A stretch of 64,000 bases of DNA from Bolinopsis microptera. Its lineage: Eukaryota; Ctenophora; Tentaculata; Lobata; Bolinopsidae. Location of the stretch: the NCBI RefSeq assembly GCF_026151205.1, contig NC_087084.1, forward strand, positions 124,001 through 188,000, in the 5' to 3' direction. The position numbers and the translations under genes were made by a program. The notes under the pieces are model-generated. The model saw only the letters and a program-made list of their open reading frames with translations. It made no database searches and was not told the origin of the DNA. This document shows, piece by piece, positions 47,705-59,771 of this stretch. Positions within the stretch are counted from its first letter, which is position 1. Every line of letters starts with the position of its first letter.

Positions 47705-48549
47705 TCTATACTGAAACAGTATTAACATTTTTTACTTAAAAACACTATTATTTTTTTAAAACATCATGTCACGTGCAATTATACTGTAGTAGAACTACAC
47801 TCCTACCCGGGGGTGTAGAACACACTAAACCCCTCACCAGGAATATAACGTATTATATTCAGGAGTGTTACTATGGTTACACCACCAGGAGTAAACGATT
47901 AAACGATTAAACGATTAAACGATTAAACGATTAAACGATTCAAAAGTCAAATTACAATGGTAATGTCTGACCAGATATAAAAAATTAAATTTACCCAAAA
48001 GTCATAAAATATATAATATATACAATGAACAGTTCTGTACTGAATGGTAAAAAACGAATAGCTTGTTTAAATCGGATCTTACTTTGCATAAACATTCAAA
48101 TGAGATTGCGCTATGCGGCATGCTACTAAAAAATCTCATATCAAACCAAAGGCTTAATGGTGCTGTACCGTGTACGAGTATGGGTAAGCACCAAAATTTT
48201 TCAATTCGCTAAAATATCATCAAATTTATTAGTGAATGTTAGATGACAAATTCATTCATACAACATACACAAATAAACTTTTAACTAGTAGAACTGAACT
48301 GGTTAAACACCCTAAAAAGTAAATAATTCTATACTATTTTCGCAACTACAATTAAATAAATTTTGATTTATTGAGGTAATGTTGACATACGAAAAAATAT
48401 TATCTCTGATATTGGGATACGAAACATGTATCAAAGGTAATGATGTAACACTAACGAGAGTCGATATATTTTAATGCTGCCATGGGTTGGCAAGTCCCCA
48501 TTTATCGTAGTCCGACAGTTTTACTGCATGCTAATGTATATTTTTTACC
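47705..48549. other. Non-coding; small repeats and possible promoter side of the minus-strand exon
   Basis: Six copies of the 8-mer AAACGATT lie at 47892-47940. A GC-rich CTACCCGGGGGTGTAG and an X-box-like GTTACTATGGTTAC lie near 47815 and 47867. No coding sequence or clear TATA element was identified. Confidence 0.45.
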
Positions 48550-48664
48550 AAAACCCAAAATTGGGTAGAGTGGACCATTGCCAGTGTCTCCCTTTCCCGG
48601 GAATGAAATGATTGATATCATGATTGACACTGGCAACGGTCCACTCTACACAATTTTGGGTTTT
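48550..48664. repeat. Palindromic (foldback) repeat, 39-bp arms
   Basis: AAAACCCAAAATTGGGTAGA with GTGGACCATTGCCAGTGTC (48550-48588) pairs with 48626-48664 with a few mismatches. The 37-bp centre includes TTTCCCGGGAA. A half copy occurs at 36344-36416. No target duplication recognised. Confidence 0.75.
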
Positions 48665-49538
48665 GTTTAAAGATATCATCCTTTTTTGGTTAATGTCATG
48701 GCAGGGGTGTCAATTGTCATGTGACCCCTGTGTCAAAATGTGAAACTGGGAACTTCATTGAATAGTGAGGTAATTTTAATATATATGTATATACTAAAGT
48801 TCTAAGTAACAGATAGCTAAAAACTTAACAATAATATCGTAAATTTTGGTATGTGTATATTTTATGTAGTTTAATAAGCATGTGAAGTTTTAGAAGATTT
48901 TAAGTCAAACTCTGATCAAAACGGGACTCCAAAGTTGATAAAAATAGTAAAAACTTCAGTGATTTTTGCGATTTCTCATGGATATCAGTCAACAAATTAC
49001 GCAGTAACCCCGAGAAGTTTATAACTCAAAACGTTAAAAAATAACCCTCGTTATACGCACATTGTCGTGCTAACCCTAAAATGTTTCTCTATTTGTAAAA
49101 CTAAAGATGACAAAATAATGAATTATATCAATAATTTTGGAGGGGGTTCTCAAAGATAAAATTGATTATAGAAGCTGTTGTTTTAAAAGCTTTTGTAAGA
49201 CCATCTCTAAACTAGTTTCTGTTAATATTTTTCAGCTGATAAGAGCGCTGTGATAGTACTTACGCAAGATCGAAGATGAACTGAGCAAGCCACGACAAAG
49301 TCGTTACAAAATACGGCGTATTTTCAATATGCACGAAAATGTCCTCATTTTCGAAACTTCATCAGGCTGATTAAAAAAATGATTGGACAGCGAATATTAT
49401 AGACTTGCTGCCCCGCAATGATAAAAATGAACAATTTCGAACAATCTTGTTCAAAAAGAAGTATGCTTTAACAATAAGGTTGTCTGAAAAGATGAGAGTT
49501 AAATAATTAATTTGAAGACATACAACTGAGAGAGATGT
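48665..49538. other. Non-coding AT-rich DNA, no gene recognised
   Basis: Includes 48880-48980, a diverged inverted relative of 35937-36030. Nothing else was recognised. Confidence 0.4.
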
Positions 49539-49820
<282 letters not shown>

Positions 49821-49871
49821 TTGGTTGGAATAGGAGGTGGAGGTGTAGCTATGCTTTTTCGTGGCATGATC

Positions 49872-49997
49872 GGACCTTTACCGATAGTTGAAATATTTGA
49901 CATCTAGCGTATCTATAGCATCATTTCACGCTAGATGACGCTAGATACTGATAACGCTAGATATCGCTAGATGTCTTTCAACTATCTGCAAAGGTCC
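49872..49997. mobile_element. 126-bp MITE with 21-bp inverted termini and 8-bp target duplication
   Basis: GCATGATC occurs directly before (49864-49871) and directly after (49998-50005) the element. The termini GGACCTTTACCGATAGTTGA(A) and its inverted partner GGACCTTTGCAGATAGTTGA(A) differ at two positions. The inside is a cluster of CGCTAGAT/ATCTAGCG motifs in both orientations. An 8-bp duplication fits hAT-, Merlin- or P-type transposition; the class is unresolved. Confidence 0.85.
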
Positions 49998-50086
49998 GCA
50001 TGATCCAGTTAAAGTGTAATAGTAAGTATAATAAATTTTGTCAAGTAATGGAGTCACGTCTAAAATCCCGACTAGATAAGTAAGGC

Positions 50087-50283
50087 TTGTCAATATATAC
50101 CGATCTCCAAGAAGGCCGGTACACGGACTGTGCCTTCCTAGAAGAATTTGAAGATTACTTTAAAGACCTCACAGTCACAGTGAAGTCTGGTTCTCCAGCT
50201 GGAGACTTTAACTTTCATATGGAACACTATCCAAAGAACCAACTCTTAGAGGAGTGTGACTTATGCCAACATGTTCCACTCGT
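50087..50283 (+). pseudogene. LINE endonuclease fragment
   Basis: The frame reads IYTDLQEGRYTDCAFLEEFE, then DYFKDLTVTVKS, PAGDFNFHMEHY and LLEECDLCQHV. The pattern FLEEFEDYL..L and GDFNFH.E...LLE..L.QHV is the central part of LINE apurinic-type endonucleases (GDFN motif). About 65 codons remain. The 3' side is cut by a TATTGATTTG repeat. Confidence 0.75.
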
Positions 50284-50352
50284 TTGTATTGATTTGTAAT
50301 GATTTGTATTGATTTGTATTGATTTGTATTGATTTGTATTGATTTGTATCGA
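50284..50352. repeat. 10-bp tandem repeat (TATTGATTTG)n
   Basis: About six copies with one TAATGATTTG and one TATCGATTG variant. A copy of the dispersed repeat also found inverted at 46744-46815 follows at 50368-50437. Confidence 0.85.
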
Positions 50353-50620
50353 TTGTTTCACTTTTTTGAAATATAATGCTCCTGCTTGTCTGCAGTTGAG
50401 CACTTTTGGGAAACAAAGCAACAACTAATAATTGCATAAATCATTAGGTGAGAATCAGCAGGGGTGTCCCGCTTCCTACACCCCTGGGAGTCAGTGTATA
50501 ATTCTTGTTGTGAAATAATGTGTCCTTATAGTTATACATTATGCAGCAATAGGACGCAGCGGGTGGCCGACAACTGAACTCAATTGAACATAATTCCCAC
50601 TTACCAATCAGCTTAATTTG

Positions 50621-50839
50621 TTAGGGTTAGGGTTAGGGTTAGGGTTAGGGTTAGGGTTAGGGTTAGGGTTATGGTTAGGGTTAGGGTTAGGGTTAGAGTT
50701 AGGGTTAGAGTTAGGGTTAGGGTTAGGGTTAGGGTTAGGGTTAGGGTTAGGGTTAGGGTTAGGGTTAGGGTTAGGGTTAGGGTTAGGGTTAGGGTTAGGG
50801 TTAGGGTTAGGGTTAGGGTTAGGGTTAGGGTTAGGGTTA
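50621..50839. repeat. Interstitial telomeric repeat (TTAGGG)n, ~36 copies
   Basis: A tract of the animal telomere hexamer with three variant units (TTATGG once, TTAGAG twice), all in the first ~95 bp. It is flanked by unique DNA on both sides, so it is not at a chromosome end in this assembly. The distal units are perfect. Confidence 0.97.
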
Positions 50840-51493
50840 ATCTAAATGTCTTAATTGGGTTCAGTTGTCCGGTAGCCGACGCAGCGAAGAAGTTTCAAGT
50901 TGTGGAAAATGAAACCTCTTATAAATATAAATTGCTAACAGAATTCTATTAAAATTCCATCAATCTTATAAAATCTTCCTTTGGGAGCTAAGGTTGAGTA
51001 CTACTACTACTACTACTACTACCAGGCCAGTCAAATCATTGTGACTGAAACTCTGGTTCAGTTGTGACATTTAAAGCAATTCAGAACAGTTATAATAGAG
51101 CACGTGCAGCGCAGGGAACCATGCTGCACGTGCAGACACTAAGTAATCAGATCAGGACCTGGTCCGCTAAAAAAAGCTGCAACCAATGGTTATCATAGTG
51201 ACTATACAATTAGGAAACCTCTGGTGTATCACAGATTCGGTTAATAACCCGATGAAATTTATTCACAGCTCGTTTTTTAAAGAGATCGGGCACCTGCAGG
51301 GAACACGTGATGACCATAAAAGGATATACCCGGGCGCTGGTCATGTAGCTAGACATTTTAATTTACTTTTTGTCTTGATTAAACTGAAACAATTCTTTCA
51401 ATTTTATAGATTGGATGGTGGTGTAGATGTAGTTGTGTCTAAAAAACTGCAGCATGGCTTTAAAATTCAGTACTACTGTGGTACAAATATAAA
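50840..51493. other. Non-coding transition into the 28-bp satellite
   Basis: Contains a (CTA)n tract near 51000 and GCACGTGCAG/CTGCACGTGC in inverted order near 51101-51135. A 107-codon open frame (51186-51509) has no recognisable domain and runs into satellite sequence, so it is not supported. Confidence 0.4.
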
Positions 51494-54400
51494 GGGGGGA
51501 CTACTGTAGTACCAGTTATAGAGGGGGACTACTGTAATACCAGTTATAGAGGGGACTACAGTAGTACCAGTTATAGAGGGGGACTACAGTAGTACCAGTT
51601 ATAGAGAGGGACTACTGTAGTACCAGTTATAGAGGGGGACTACTGTAGTACCTATTATAGAGGGGGACTACTGTAGTATCAGTTATAGAGGGGGACTACT
51701 GTAGTACCAGTTAAAGAGGGGACTACTGTAGTACCAGTTATAGAGGGGGACTACTGTAGTACCAGTTATAGAGGGGGACTACTGTTGTACCAGTTATAGA
51801 GGGGGACTACTGTAGTACCAGTTACAGAGGGGGACTACTGTAGTACCAGTTAAAGAGGGGACTACTGTAGTATCAGTTATAGAGGGGACTACTGTAGTAC
51901 CAGTTATAGAGGGGGACTACTGTAGTACCAGTTATAGAGGGGGACTACAGTAGTACCAGTTATAGAGGGGGACTACTGTAGTACCAGTTATAGAGGGGGA
52001 CTACTGTAGTACCAGTTATAGAGGGGACTACTGTAGTACCAGTTATAGAGGGGGACTACAGTAGTACCAGTTATAGAGAGGACTACTGTAGTACCAGTTA
52101 TAGAGGGGACTACTGTAGTACCAGTTATAGAGGGGGACTACTGTAGTACCAGTTAAAGAGGGGACTACTGTAGTATCAGTTATAGAGGGGACTACTGTAG
52201 TACCAGTTATAGAGGGGACTACTGTAGTACCAGTTATAGAGAGGGACTGCTGTAGTACCAGTTATAGAGGGGACTACTGTAGTACCAGTTATAGAGAAGG
52301 ACTACTGTAGTACCAGTTATAGAGGGGGACTACTGTAGTATCAGTTATAGAGGGGGACTACTGTAGTACCAGTTATAGAGGGGGACTACTGTAGTACCAG
52401 TTATAGAGGGGGACTACTGTAGTACCAGTTATAGAGGGGAACTACTGTAGTATCAGTTATAGAGGGGGACTACTGTAGTACCTATTATAGAGGGTGACTA
52501 CTGTAGTATCAGTTATAGAGGGGGACTACTGTAGTACCAGTTATAGAGGGGGACTACTGTAGTATCAGTTATAGAGGGGGACTACTGTAGTACCAGTTAT
52601 AGAGGGGGACTACTGTAGTACCAGTTATAGAGGGGGACTACTGTAGTATCAGTTATAGAGGGGGACTACTGTAGTACCAGTTATAGAGGGGGACTACTGT
52701 AGTACCAGTTATAGAGGGGGACTACTGTAATATCAGTTATACAGGGGGACTACTGTAGTACCAGTTATAGAGGGGGACTACTGTAGTACCAGTTATAGAG
52801 GGGGACTACTGTAGTACCAGTTATAGAGGGGGACTACTGTAGTACCAGTTAAAGAGGGGACTACTGTAGTATCAGTTATAGAGGGGACTACTGTAGTACC
52901 AGTTATAGAGGGGACTACTGTAGTACCAGTTATAGAGAGGGACTGCTGTAGTACCAGTTATAGAGGGGAACTACTGTAGTACCAGTTATAGAGGGGGACT
53001 ACTGTAGTACCAGTTATAGAGTGGGACTACTGTAGTATCAGTTATAGAGGGGGACTACTGTAGTACCAGTTATAGAGGGGGACTACTGTAATACCAGTTA
53101 TAGAGGGGGACTACTGTAGTACCAGTTATAGAGGGGGACTACTGTAGTATCAGTTATAGAGGGGGACTACTGTAGTACCTATTATAGAGGGGGACTACTG
53201 TAGTATCAGTTATAGAGGGGGACTACTGTAGTACCAGTTATAGAGGGGGACTACTGTAGTATCAGTTATAGAGGGGGACTACTGTAGTATCAGTTATAGA
53301 GGGGGACTACTGTAGTACCAGTTATAGAGGGGGACTACTGTAGTATCAGTTATAGAGGGGGACTACTGTAGTACCAGTTATAGAGGGGGACTACTGTAGT
53401 ACCAGTTATAGAGGGGGACTACTGTAGTACCAGTTATAGAGGGGGACTACTGTAGTATCAGTTATAGAGGGGGACTACTGTAGTACCAGTTATAGAGGGG
53501 GACTACTGTAGTACCAGTTATAGAGGGGGACTACTGTAGTACCAGTTATAGAGGGGGACTACTGTAGTATCAGTTATAGAGGGGGACTACTGTAGTACCA
53601 GTTATAGAGGGGGACTACTGTAGTATCAGTTATAGAGGGGGACTACTGTAGTACCAGTTATAGAGAGGGGCTACTGTAGTACCAGTTATATAGGGGGACT
53701 ACTGTAGTACCAGTTATAGAGGGGGACTACTGTAGTATCAGTTATAGAGGGGACTACTGTAGTACCAGTTATAGAGGGGGACTACTGTAGTACCAGTTAT
53801 AGAGAGGGACTACTGTAGTACCAGTTATAGAGGGGGACTACTGTAGTACCAGTTATAGAGGGGACTACTGTAGCACCAGTTATAGAGGGGGACTACTGTA
53901 GTACCAGTTATAGAGGGGGGACTACTGTAGTACCAGTTATAGAGGGGGACTACTGTAGTACCAGTTATAGAGGGGACTACTGTAGCACCAGTTATAGAGG
54001 GGGACTACTGTAGCACCAGTTATATAGGGGACTACTGTAGTACCAGTTATAGAGGGGGACTACTGTAGTACCAGTTATAGAGGGGGACTACTGTAGTACC
54101 AGTTATAGAGGGGGACTACTGTAGTACCAGTTATAGAGGGGGACTACTGTAGTACCAGTTATAGAGGGGGACTACTGTAGTACCAGTTATAGAGGGGACT
54201 ACTGTAGTACCAGTTATAGAGGGGGACTACTGTAGTACCAGTTATAGAGGGGGACTACTGTAGTACCAGTTATAGAGGGGGACTACTGTAGTACCAGTTA
54301 TAGAGGGGGACTACTGTAGTACCAGTTATAGAGGGGGACTACTGTAGTACCAGTTATAGAGGGGGACTACTGTAGTACCAGTTATAGAGGGGGACTACTG

Positions 54401-54950
54401 TAGTACCAGTTATAGAGGGGGACTACTGTAGTACCAGTTATAGAGGGGGACTACTGTAGTACCAGTTATAGAGGGGGACTAATGTAGTACCAGTTATAGA
54501 GGGGGACTACTGTAGTACCAGTTATAGAGGGGGACTACTGTAGTACCAGTTATAGAGGTGGACTAATGTAGTACCAGTTATAGAGGGGGACTACAGTAGT
54601 ACCAGTTATAGAGGGGGACTACTGTAGTTCCAGTTATAGAGGGGACTACTGTAGTATCAGTTATAGAGGGGGACTACTGTAGTACCAGTTATAGAGGGGG
54701 ACTACTGTAGTACCAGTTATATAGGGGGACTACTGTAGTACCAGTTATAGAGGGGACTAATGTAGTACCAGTTATAGAGGGGGACTACTGTAGTACCAGT
54801 TATAGAGGGGACTACTGTAGTACCAGTTATAGAGGGGGACTACTGTAGTACCAGTTATAGAGGGGGACTACTGTAGTACCAGTTATAGAGGGGACTACTG
54901 TAGTACCAGTTATAGAGGGGGACTACTGTAGTACCAGTTATAGAGGGGGA
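51494..54950. repeat. 28-bp satellite array 1, ~124 copies
   Basis: The unit is GGACTACTGTAGTACCAGTT followed by ATAGAGGG, 28 bp, with frequent 27-bp versions (one G fewer). ACTACTGTAGT is an inverted repeat within each unit. Recurrent variants are TATCAGTT, CTACAGTAG, CCTATTATAG and AGTTAAAG. The array ends abruptly at integrase-coding sequence of Gypsy copy B. Confidence 0.97.
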
Positions 54951-55637
54951 AGTAATGATGTTATAATGCACCTTGATGATGTATTTTCACGATTCGGTTT
55001 ACCCGAGAGTATTATGAGTGATGGTGATCCTCTGTATATGTAGTAGATTTAAAACTTTTTGTGTTAACAATGAGATTGATCACGATTTTAGTTCTGCTAG
55101 ATACCCGCAATCGAATGGACAGAGTGAAAGAAGCATCCAACATATCAAAAACATGTTAAGAAAGTGTGCTGCAGATGGCAGTGATATTAAGAAAGGTTTA
55201 CTAATATATAGGACTACACCCCTAGATAGTAAACTGTCAAGCCCTGCTATCTTGTTTTTTAATCGTAAGCTAAGAACTAACTTACCCATGTTAAACGTAA
55301 CAACTGATAGTGATATTGAAAACAGGAAGATGTTAAAGTGCAGGCAGGAGAAATCAAGTGATTTCTATAACAGACACGTAAGAAATGAGGTAAGAAGAGA
55401 GTTTAAAGAAGGTGACTTAGTGCAGTTCAAAAACTTTAATGGAGACCGAAATTGGCATCCAGGCCAAATAATTTCAGTTCGCAACCCTGATCGCTCATAC
55501 ACTCTGCAAAACAAGTTTGGCAACTTGGTAAACAGAAACCGAAGACTTATGTTACATGATAGAGCTAGTAAGGAGATGAGATATGATATAGATTTACCTG
55601 AAAACCAAGTTGCCACACCAAGTATGGTTACAAAACC
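54951..55637 (+). pseudogene. Gypsy copy B integrase fragment, 5' cut by satellite and 3' cut by insertion
   Basis: It begins SNDVIMHLDDVFSRFGLPES, then IMSDGDPLYM, and after an in-frame break near 55040 continues SRFKTFCVNNEIDHDFSSAR, YPQSNGQSERSIQHIK and the same C-terminal domain as copy A (GDLVQFKNFNGDRNWH). It retains core sequence deleted from copy A. At ~55637 the coding sequence stops at foreign DNA; the matching tail resumes at 59258. Confidence 0.9.
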
Positions 55638-55665
55638 AACCGTACCGAACCCGGCGTTTGTCCCT

Positions 55666-56967
55666 GGATGAGGGGACCTTAGAAAAAGTTTTTTTCTCGT
55701 GCAAATCCTTTTATTACATTAATCGTATAAACCACTTTAGTGAAATCCGCAAAGTTGTATTTCATTCGCGCGCCGAGATATCCAGCCAAAACAATTTGAA
55801 CCTGTGACGTCAATTATGTGAGTTGCTCTGATCCGCGCATATAGAAATACAGGTAAAATGAGCGTGCGGGCCGACTAAATAACTAATTAAGAATAAATTA
55901 ACAATTTACGATACTAACGAGCCTATAACCAATGGAGAGGAGACTTTATATGACCGGTTGAAAAAAGAATTATCACCCTACGATAACCATGAGCCGAGAT
56001 ACACCTGGAATAAGATTGAAGTCACACAGAAAGGCATGTAAATTATGTATATTTATAGCTCCTAACGCGACGTAACACCTAGCAACTCCCTGTTTCGTAC
56101 CACAGTTGATATATCAACATGTCATATCAACACAACACGGTCCTAATAAAAATGGATCGGGTAGGTATGAAATGCATGTCTTCATTCCAGTTGGACAAGC
56201 ACCAAGCACCAAGCTTTTAAGTTCTAACTCACTATGTGACACGACTTATAACGTAAGCAAGATTTGCAACTACTACACCAAGCAATATTATACAATAATG
56301 TTATACCAAGCATAGCAGACGAACACATCCACATTCGTTACGCTTTACACTCAAGTCACAGCAAACTAAAACGGTAAATTATAAATGAGTGTACAACTAA
56401 AGGCCGGTACACGCGCAGTGTCAAACCGCACGTGCGTACTCAGATAGGACTAGAGGCGCCAAGGGCCAACTAGTAAAATGTCTTCTACTACATCATACAT
56501 TCTTTTTAATTGTGTCCATATCGGGTTTCAAACAAGTCAAAACAAAATAGCAGTTTGTGGTTTAGTTAGCGGATGCTACTTATCTTTGCTATTTATAAAT
56601 AGAAATACCTACTACAACTACAAGAAAGCCTTTCTGAGTTACATTTAACTATTATTATTAAAGAGAATTATTCGTAACTTAGACTAATTCAGTGCAACCA
56701 AAGATACCGCTCTCGCAAACGCCAAAGGTAACACGACGTAATTAAAACAGAACAGAACAAAATGTTGACACGAGCAAAAGGTGCGCGCGCACGTTGGTCT
56801 TAACACATAAGTGACGTCACAGCCCAAAATTGCTATCAGCCAATAGGAGCGCGGCGTGATATTGCACGAATTATCGATTTCACAGTCCGGCGTATTTTTT
56901 GATTCTACACACTTTCACAGGACTTAAACGCGAATATTTGGAAGTAAATTCTAAGGTCCCCTCATCC
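55666..56967. mobile_element. 1.3-kb element with perfect 19-bp terminal inverted repeats
   Basis: GGATGAGGGGACCTTAGAA (55666-55684) is repeated exactly inverted at 56949-56967. No coding sequence is recognised inside (open frames under 70 codons), so it is non-autonomous or decayed. No convincing target duplication was found, and the class is unassigned. It lies inside Gypsy copy B, next to a LINE. Confidence 0.7.
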
Positions 56968-57215
56968 TTAAGCCCCCCTGCACCGCTCACAGCGATCGAC
57001 CAGGAAACCAGAGTTTTATGGTAATCCTGTGGCCCTTTAAAGTTGAACTAAATATTGAGGCTTAGTTTACAGCCAATGCTAGTTAATTGTTTTATAAAGA
57101 TTGATATTTCTACTTTATTCTCACAGAGTTTTATAAGATTTGTAATTCCGATATTATAACTTATTCAGATTTTCATGCGTAGTTATATCAGAGAGTTTCA
57201 CGATTTACAGAATTA

Positions 57216-59210
57216 TTGAAGAACCGTAAGGAATTTAGGCGTAAAGACCCTAATTCGAACACTAACAGGTCAGAGTATTCTAGATTGAATAAGCTCTTTA
57301 AAAAAAGTAGCAAGGTGGACGATAACAACTGGGCACGTAGAATGGCCAATGACTTGGAAGAAGCTGCGAGAAAAGGTCAGCAACGTGAGGTATGGCAGAA
57401 GATCAATGTCATATCTGGAAAGAAGAAGAAGCAGTCAACTGCAGTTAGAGACGTACCTGGCCAGTTGATTGCCGACCCTCATGCCCAGAAAGAAAGGTGG
57501 AAAGAGCACTTCTCTAGGCTATTGAACCCTCCCCCGCAAGAGGCCAATATTTCTGACCTAGACAACATCCCTCCGCAACCCAGTTTTGACGACCTTTCCG
57601 ATTCGGATGAGGCTCCTACAAGAAACGAGATTGTTGATGCCCTCAAAAAACTCAAGAATCACAAAAGTCCAGGAGTGGATGGTATCACCAACGAGCAACT
57701 TAAGTATGGACAGGATGGGTTGGTTGATCAACTAGTTGTGTTGTTCAAGAAAGTGTGGGAAGATGAGAAGATTCCTGAGGATTGGTCCAAAGGTGTTATT
57801 ATCATCGTTGGAAAGAAAGGTGACACCTCTCATTGCGCTAACAACAGAGGCATTACATTAAGATCCACAGCCTCGAAGCTCCTGCAGATGATACTCCTGC
57901 GGAGACTTAGCAATGGCATGGAAAAATTTCTTCGGGAGAATCAAAGTGGTTTTAGACAGAATCGCTCATGTATTGACCAGGTTTATTCACTCCGCTGTAT
58001 TATACACCAATGCATTGAGTATAATATTCCTCTGTATATTAATTTTGTTGATTTCAAAGCAGCTTTTGATTCGATTGACAGGCAGTTCATTTGGAGAAGT
58101 ATGCAGCACTACGGCTTACCTGACAAGTACATTAGAATTATGAAGGCGTTCTTCACTCACGCAGTTAGTGCTGTTAGGGTCAATGGAGAGGTTTCAGGTT
58201 GGTTTGATGTCAACTCGGGAACTGGGCAAGGTGATATACAGGGACCACCAGTCTTCAACTTTTGTTTGAATTTTTCGGCATACCTTATGGAACTAAACAA
58301 AGTCATTAGCAAGGGGGCTTTATTACAGCTGCCAGCCCCCGGGGTAGAAGAGAAACATCTCTTGGACACTGATTACGCTGATGTCATGGCCATGTTAGAT
58401 AACTCAAAAGAGGGGCTGCAGGAAACTACTGACCTTCTCTGCAAATACAGTGCCTATGCGGGTCTGAAGATTAATGCTGGCAAAACACAGAGCATGGTTG
58501 TCAGCAAAAGTGCATCGCAGAGGCCGTATTCTAAAGACGACACTATGGACATCAATGTGGAAGGTCTCCCAATACAGCAGGTCAGCAATTTCACTTACTT
58601 GGGTGCAATCATCAGTGCGAATGGAACAATTGACAAAGAACTATCAGCTCGAATTCGAAAGGGATCTGGGGCATTCTATCAGCTTAGCAGTATATGGTAC
58701 AGTCGCAGCATTAAGACTCCAACTAAAATCAGGATTTACAAAGCGGCTGTGCTCACTATACTGCTTTATGGAAGTGAGGTATGGAATACCACACAGACGC
58801 AGATGAAAAGATTTGAGGTGTTCCATCATAGATGTCTGAGGAGAATCCTGAAAATCAAATGGTTTTATCATGTATCTAATGCTGATGTACTTAAGCGGGC
58901 TAACATCGCCCCTGTTGATACTTTCGTACGAGCAGCTAGACTCCGATGGTTTGGCCATGTGGTGAGGATGCCAGAAGAAAGAATACCCAACTATCTTCTG
59001 CACTGGATCCCAAAGCATGGTAAAAGGTCAAGAGGTAGACCTCGGAAAAACTGGTTGTCATGTGTCCGGGAGGATGCAGCAATCTTCACAGGTGTCGATA
59101 ACATCACGATAGAAGATGCAGAACAACAAGCTACAGACAGGGTTCACTGGAGAGGTCTAATACACCGGAGAAAGGAGTTACTATGTGGTGCAGGCCACTC
59201 CAACGACTAG
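57216..59210 (+). pseudogene. Non-LTR retrotransposon ORF2 (RTE-like RT and C-terminus), altered active site
   Basis: One long open frame (664 codons) without endonuclease: a linker; RT from HKSPGVDGITNEQLKYGQ, through FVDFKAAFDSIDRQFI (motif A), GTGQGDIQGPPVFNFCLNFS and LLDTDYADVMAML; then the C-terminus SNFTYLGAIISANGTIDKEL, LLYGSEVWNTTQTQMKRFEV and RLRWFGHVVRMPEERIP. The expected YADD active site reads YADV, so one catalytic aspartate is lost, which should inactivate RT although the frame is open. The 5' end is truncated. The 3' end (GAGGAGACCTT) equals that at 343-353 and is followed by AAGTAAGTAAGTACAA, a probable simple tail. It was inserted in Gypsy copy B. Confidence 0.88.
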
Positions 59211-59257
59211 GAGGAGACCTTTTCAAGTACAAGTAAGTAAGTACAATTAGTACAAAT

Positions 59258-59698
59258 ACTTGAAAATTTCATTTTACATTTGGATGTTTAGAGTGTATCA
59301 CAGTTTATAATTATTTTAGATGTAGATAAGCCAGTTAAGGCCTTATCAGTAAGAATCAGTGGATTTGAGTGTAATAGACATTGAATTGTGTTATCGCAGT
59401 TCTTTCGCAGTTATATTTTATTTTTGTCAGAAAGGGTTAATAGTTGTATTTTATAGATAAGAAACATGCTGATAAATTTGATTTTCGAATGGTACTGTAT
59501 GTAAAACGCGAAAGTTTTTCTGTGTTAGAAGGGAGATGGATACATAGACTTTAAAAGGGAAGTTGTTGTAGTATTATATTCTATTGATTATTTATATGTT
59601 ATACTAACCTATTGATTGTTCTATAGGTCCCTTTATGATTTGATCTAGTTCTCAAGAAACGGCTACGTGTTTGATTACCCACTCAAGCAATCATTACA
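59258..59698 (+). mobile_element. 3' part of Gypsy copy B with 3' LTR
   Basis: ACTTGAAAATTTCATTTTAC to 59563 matches 42073-42379 of copy A (integrase end and UTR), then the purine tract AAAAGGGAAG, then an LTR at 59564-59698 (135 bp, TGTTGTAGTA to CATTACA). With 54951-55637 this shows that ~3.6 kb (55638-59257) was inserted into copy B. TACAAA occurs at both junctions and may be a target duplication. Confidence 0.9.
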
Positions 59699-59771
59699 CT
59701 GTGAACGTGTCAAATCCTGGGGTTACACGAGACATGCGGTAGCCTGTGAGCGTGTAGACCGCTCCTCTATC
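59699..59771. repeat. Unit of the ~45-bp GAGCGTGT minisatellite
   Basis: GTCAAATCCTGGGGTTACAC, then GAGACATGCGGTAGCCTGTG and AGCGTGTAGACCGCTCCTCT, the same unit as in 60640-61075. The same minisatellite therefore flanks both sides of the interleaved inverted repeats. Confidence 0.8.

Noticed and set aside
47292-47725. Cys/Tyr-rich membrane protein reading (CCYVLLCVAMY)
   Set aside because: An artefact of the TGTGTTGCTA/TGTATTCCTA minisatellite, open in all three frames. Only the minus-strand signal-peptide exon next to it looks genuine.
50618-50952. LGLGLG and VRVRVR open frames
   Set aside because: Translation of the TTAGGG repeat.
51186-51509. 107-codon ORF running into satellite
   Set aside because: No domain recognised, and its end is encoded by satellite DNA.
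51494-54950. Possible CRISPR-like array
   Set aside because: The 28-bp units are directly adjacent with no unique spacers; it is a eukaryotic satellite.
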